The notes under the pieces are model-generated. The model was not told the DNA's origin. It saw only the letters and a program-made list of their open reading frames with translations, and did not search any database. Position numbers and translations under genes: made by a program. 64,000 nt of DNA from Terrimicrobium sacchariphilum (GTDB lineage Bacteria > Verrucomicrobiota > Verrucomicrobiia > Chthoniobacterales > Terrimicrobiaceae): assembly GCF_001613545.1 (NCBI RefSeq), contig NZ_BDCO01000002.1, positions 3,348,001 through 3,412,000 on the forward strand, written 5' to 3'. Shown here one piece after another: positions 63,679-64,000 of this stretch (position 1 is the first letter of the stretch; each line of letters opens with the position of its first letter).

Positions 63679-64000
63679 CTAGCGATTTCCCGCCATCCAG
63701 CGCGGAGGGACAAATATGGTCATCGGCACCGCCGGCTCCCCGGTTTCGTGCCTCTGAATCGTGCCGACCAGGTGATCCACCGACCAGCGACCCAGCAGAT
63801 CGTAGCGCAGGTCGACCCTGCCAAAGCTCGGCGTATCACCATCATCGTCGAGATAAACCATGTTCTCATGCGGGAACCAGTCGAAGAACCCTGGCGGCAG
63901 CCCGGATCTCGAGAGGACGATCAGCCCGGCAAATTTCCCGTCCTCGTAGGCTCGCCGGAGCTTCTTCACATCGAGGCCGGCCACGTCAAAAATGAGGCCC
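63679..64000 (-). CDS. Transcriptional regulator, LacI-type effector domain (partial)
   Basis: The gene runs off the window edge; the visible 107 codons end at 63679. FDVAGLDVKKLRRAYEDGKFAGLIVLSRSGLPPGFFDWFP and RYDLLGRWSVDHLVGTIQRHETGEPAVPMTIFVPPRW match the end of periplasmic-binding-protein-like regulators (LacI or GntR/LacI hybrids) common in Verrucomicrobiota. It lies about 100 bp upstream of GH36 on the same strand, a natural candidate to bind the TGYAACWGTTACA sites. DNA-binding domain not visible. Confidence 0.7.
   Translation of the reverse strand, partial: GLIFDVAGLDVKKLRRAYEDGKFAGLIVLSRSGLPPGFFDWFPHENMVYLDDDGDTPSFGRVDLRYDLLGRWSVDHLVGTIQRHETGEPAVPMTIFVPPRWMAGNR

Overview
The window is a GC-rich bacterial chromosome segment that I assign to Verrucomicrobiota. 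The 16S gene carries, at 4402-4419, the exact 18-base sequence of the EUB338-III probe site, the Verrucomicrobia variant. PEP-CTERM proteins, many secreted glycoside hydrolases, an H-X9-DG pseudopilin and many ATGA-overlapping genes with weak ribosome binding sites fit soil or plant-polysaccharide-degrading members. Placement below phylum is not supported here.

Layout. 1-5068: an rRNA operon on the minus strand (16S, tRNA-Ala, tRNA-Ile, 23S truncated by the window edge). 5435-8451: a KaiC-like ATPase coupled to a PocR-type histidine kinase. 8597-13340: an ECF sigma/anti-sigma pair followed by DoxX, a Cys-rich secreted peptide, an MNIO (DUF692) enzyme and a DUF2063 partner. This is a bufferin-type RiPP metallophore locus, with three copies of one candidate ECF promoter (GGAATA-N16-GCTC). 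13432-17021: a MarR-controlled aromatic-acid-type efflux operon (FUSC, DUF1656, HlyD). 17121-19430: a HerA-like ATPase. 19427-24862: a second ECF sigma/anti-sigma pair heading three tandem paralogues of an unknown membrane-anchored family. 24978-26243: a DUF4405 membrane protein and a CBM-like secreted protein.

26318-40253 is a first carbohydrate cluster: GH78, PEP-CTERM protein, GH29, two GH2, an MFS transporter, GH97, a secreted protein and a polysaccharide deacetylase. 40402-47018 holds housekeeping and signalling genes: a broken membrane-protein gene, a hybrid kinase, an SRPBCC protein, rfbB, rfbD and rsmE. 47066-55461 is a LacI-headed minus-strand operon (PEP-CTERM protein, its unanchored paralogue, beta-helix protein, pseudopilin, esterase, GH74-like protein). 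55634-56289 is a small mobile-looking region: an ISL3-type transposase remnant and GIY-YIG endonuclease units, each ending in a copy of a tRNA 3' end, next to tRNA-Pro. 56417-57184 is a class D beta-lactamase. 57216-64000 is a third carbohydrate cluster (GH43, secreted protein, FAD oxidoreductase, GH36, partial regulator).

The glycoside hydrolases together suggest cleavage of rhamnose-, fucose-, galactose- and xyloglucan-containing plant or algal polysaccharide. A shared palindrome (TGYAACWGTTACA) near three of these genes, 33 kb apart at the extremes, suggests one regulator. The most unusual elements are the bufferin-like locus with its conserved promoters, the tRNA-tailed GIY-YIG array, and the mosaic tandem paralogues behind the second sigma factor.
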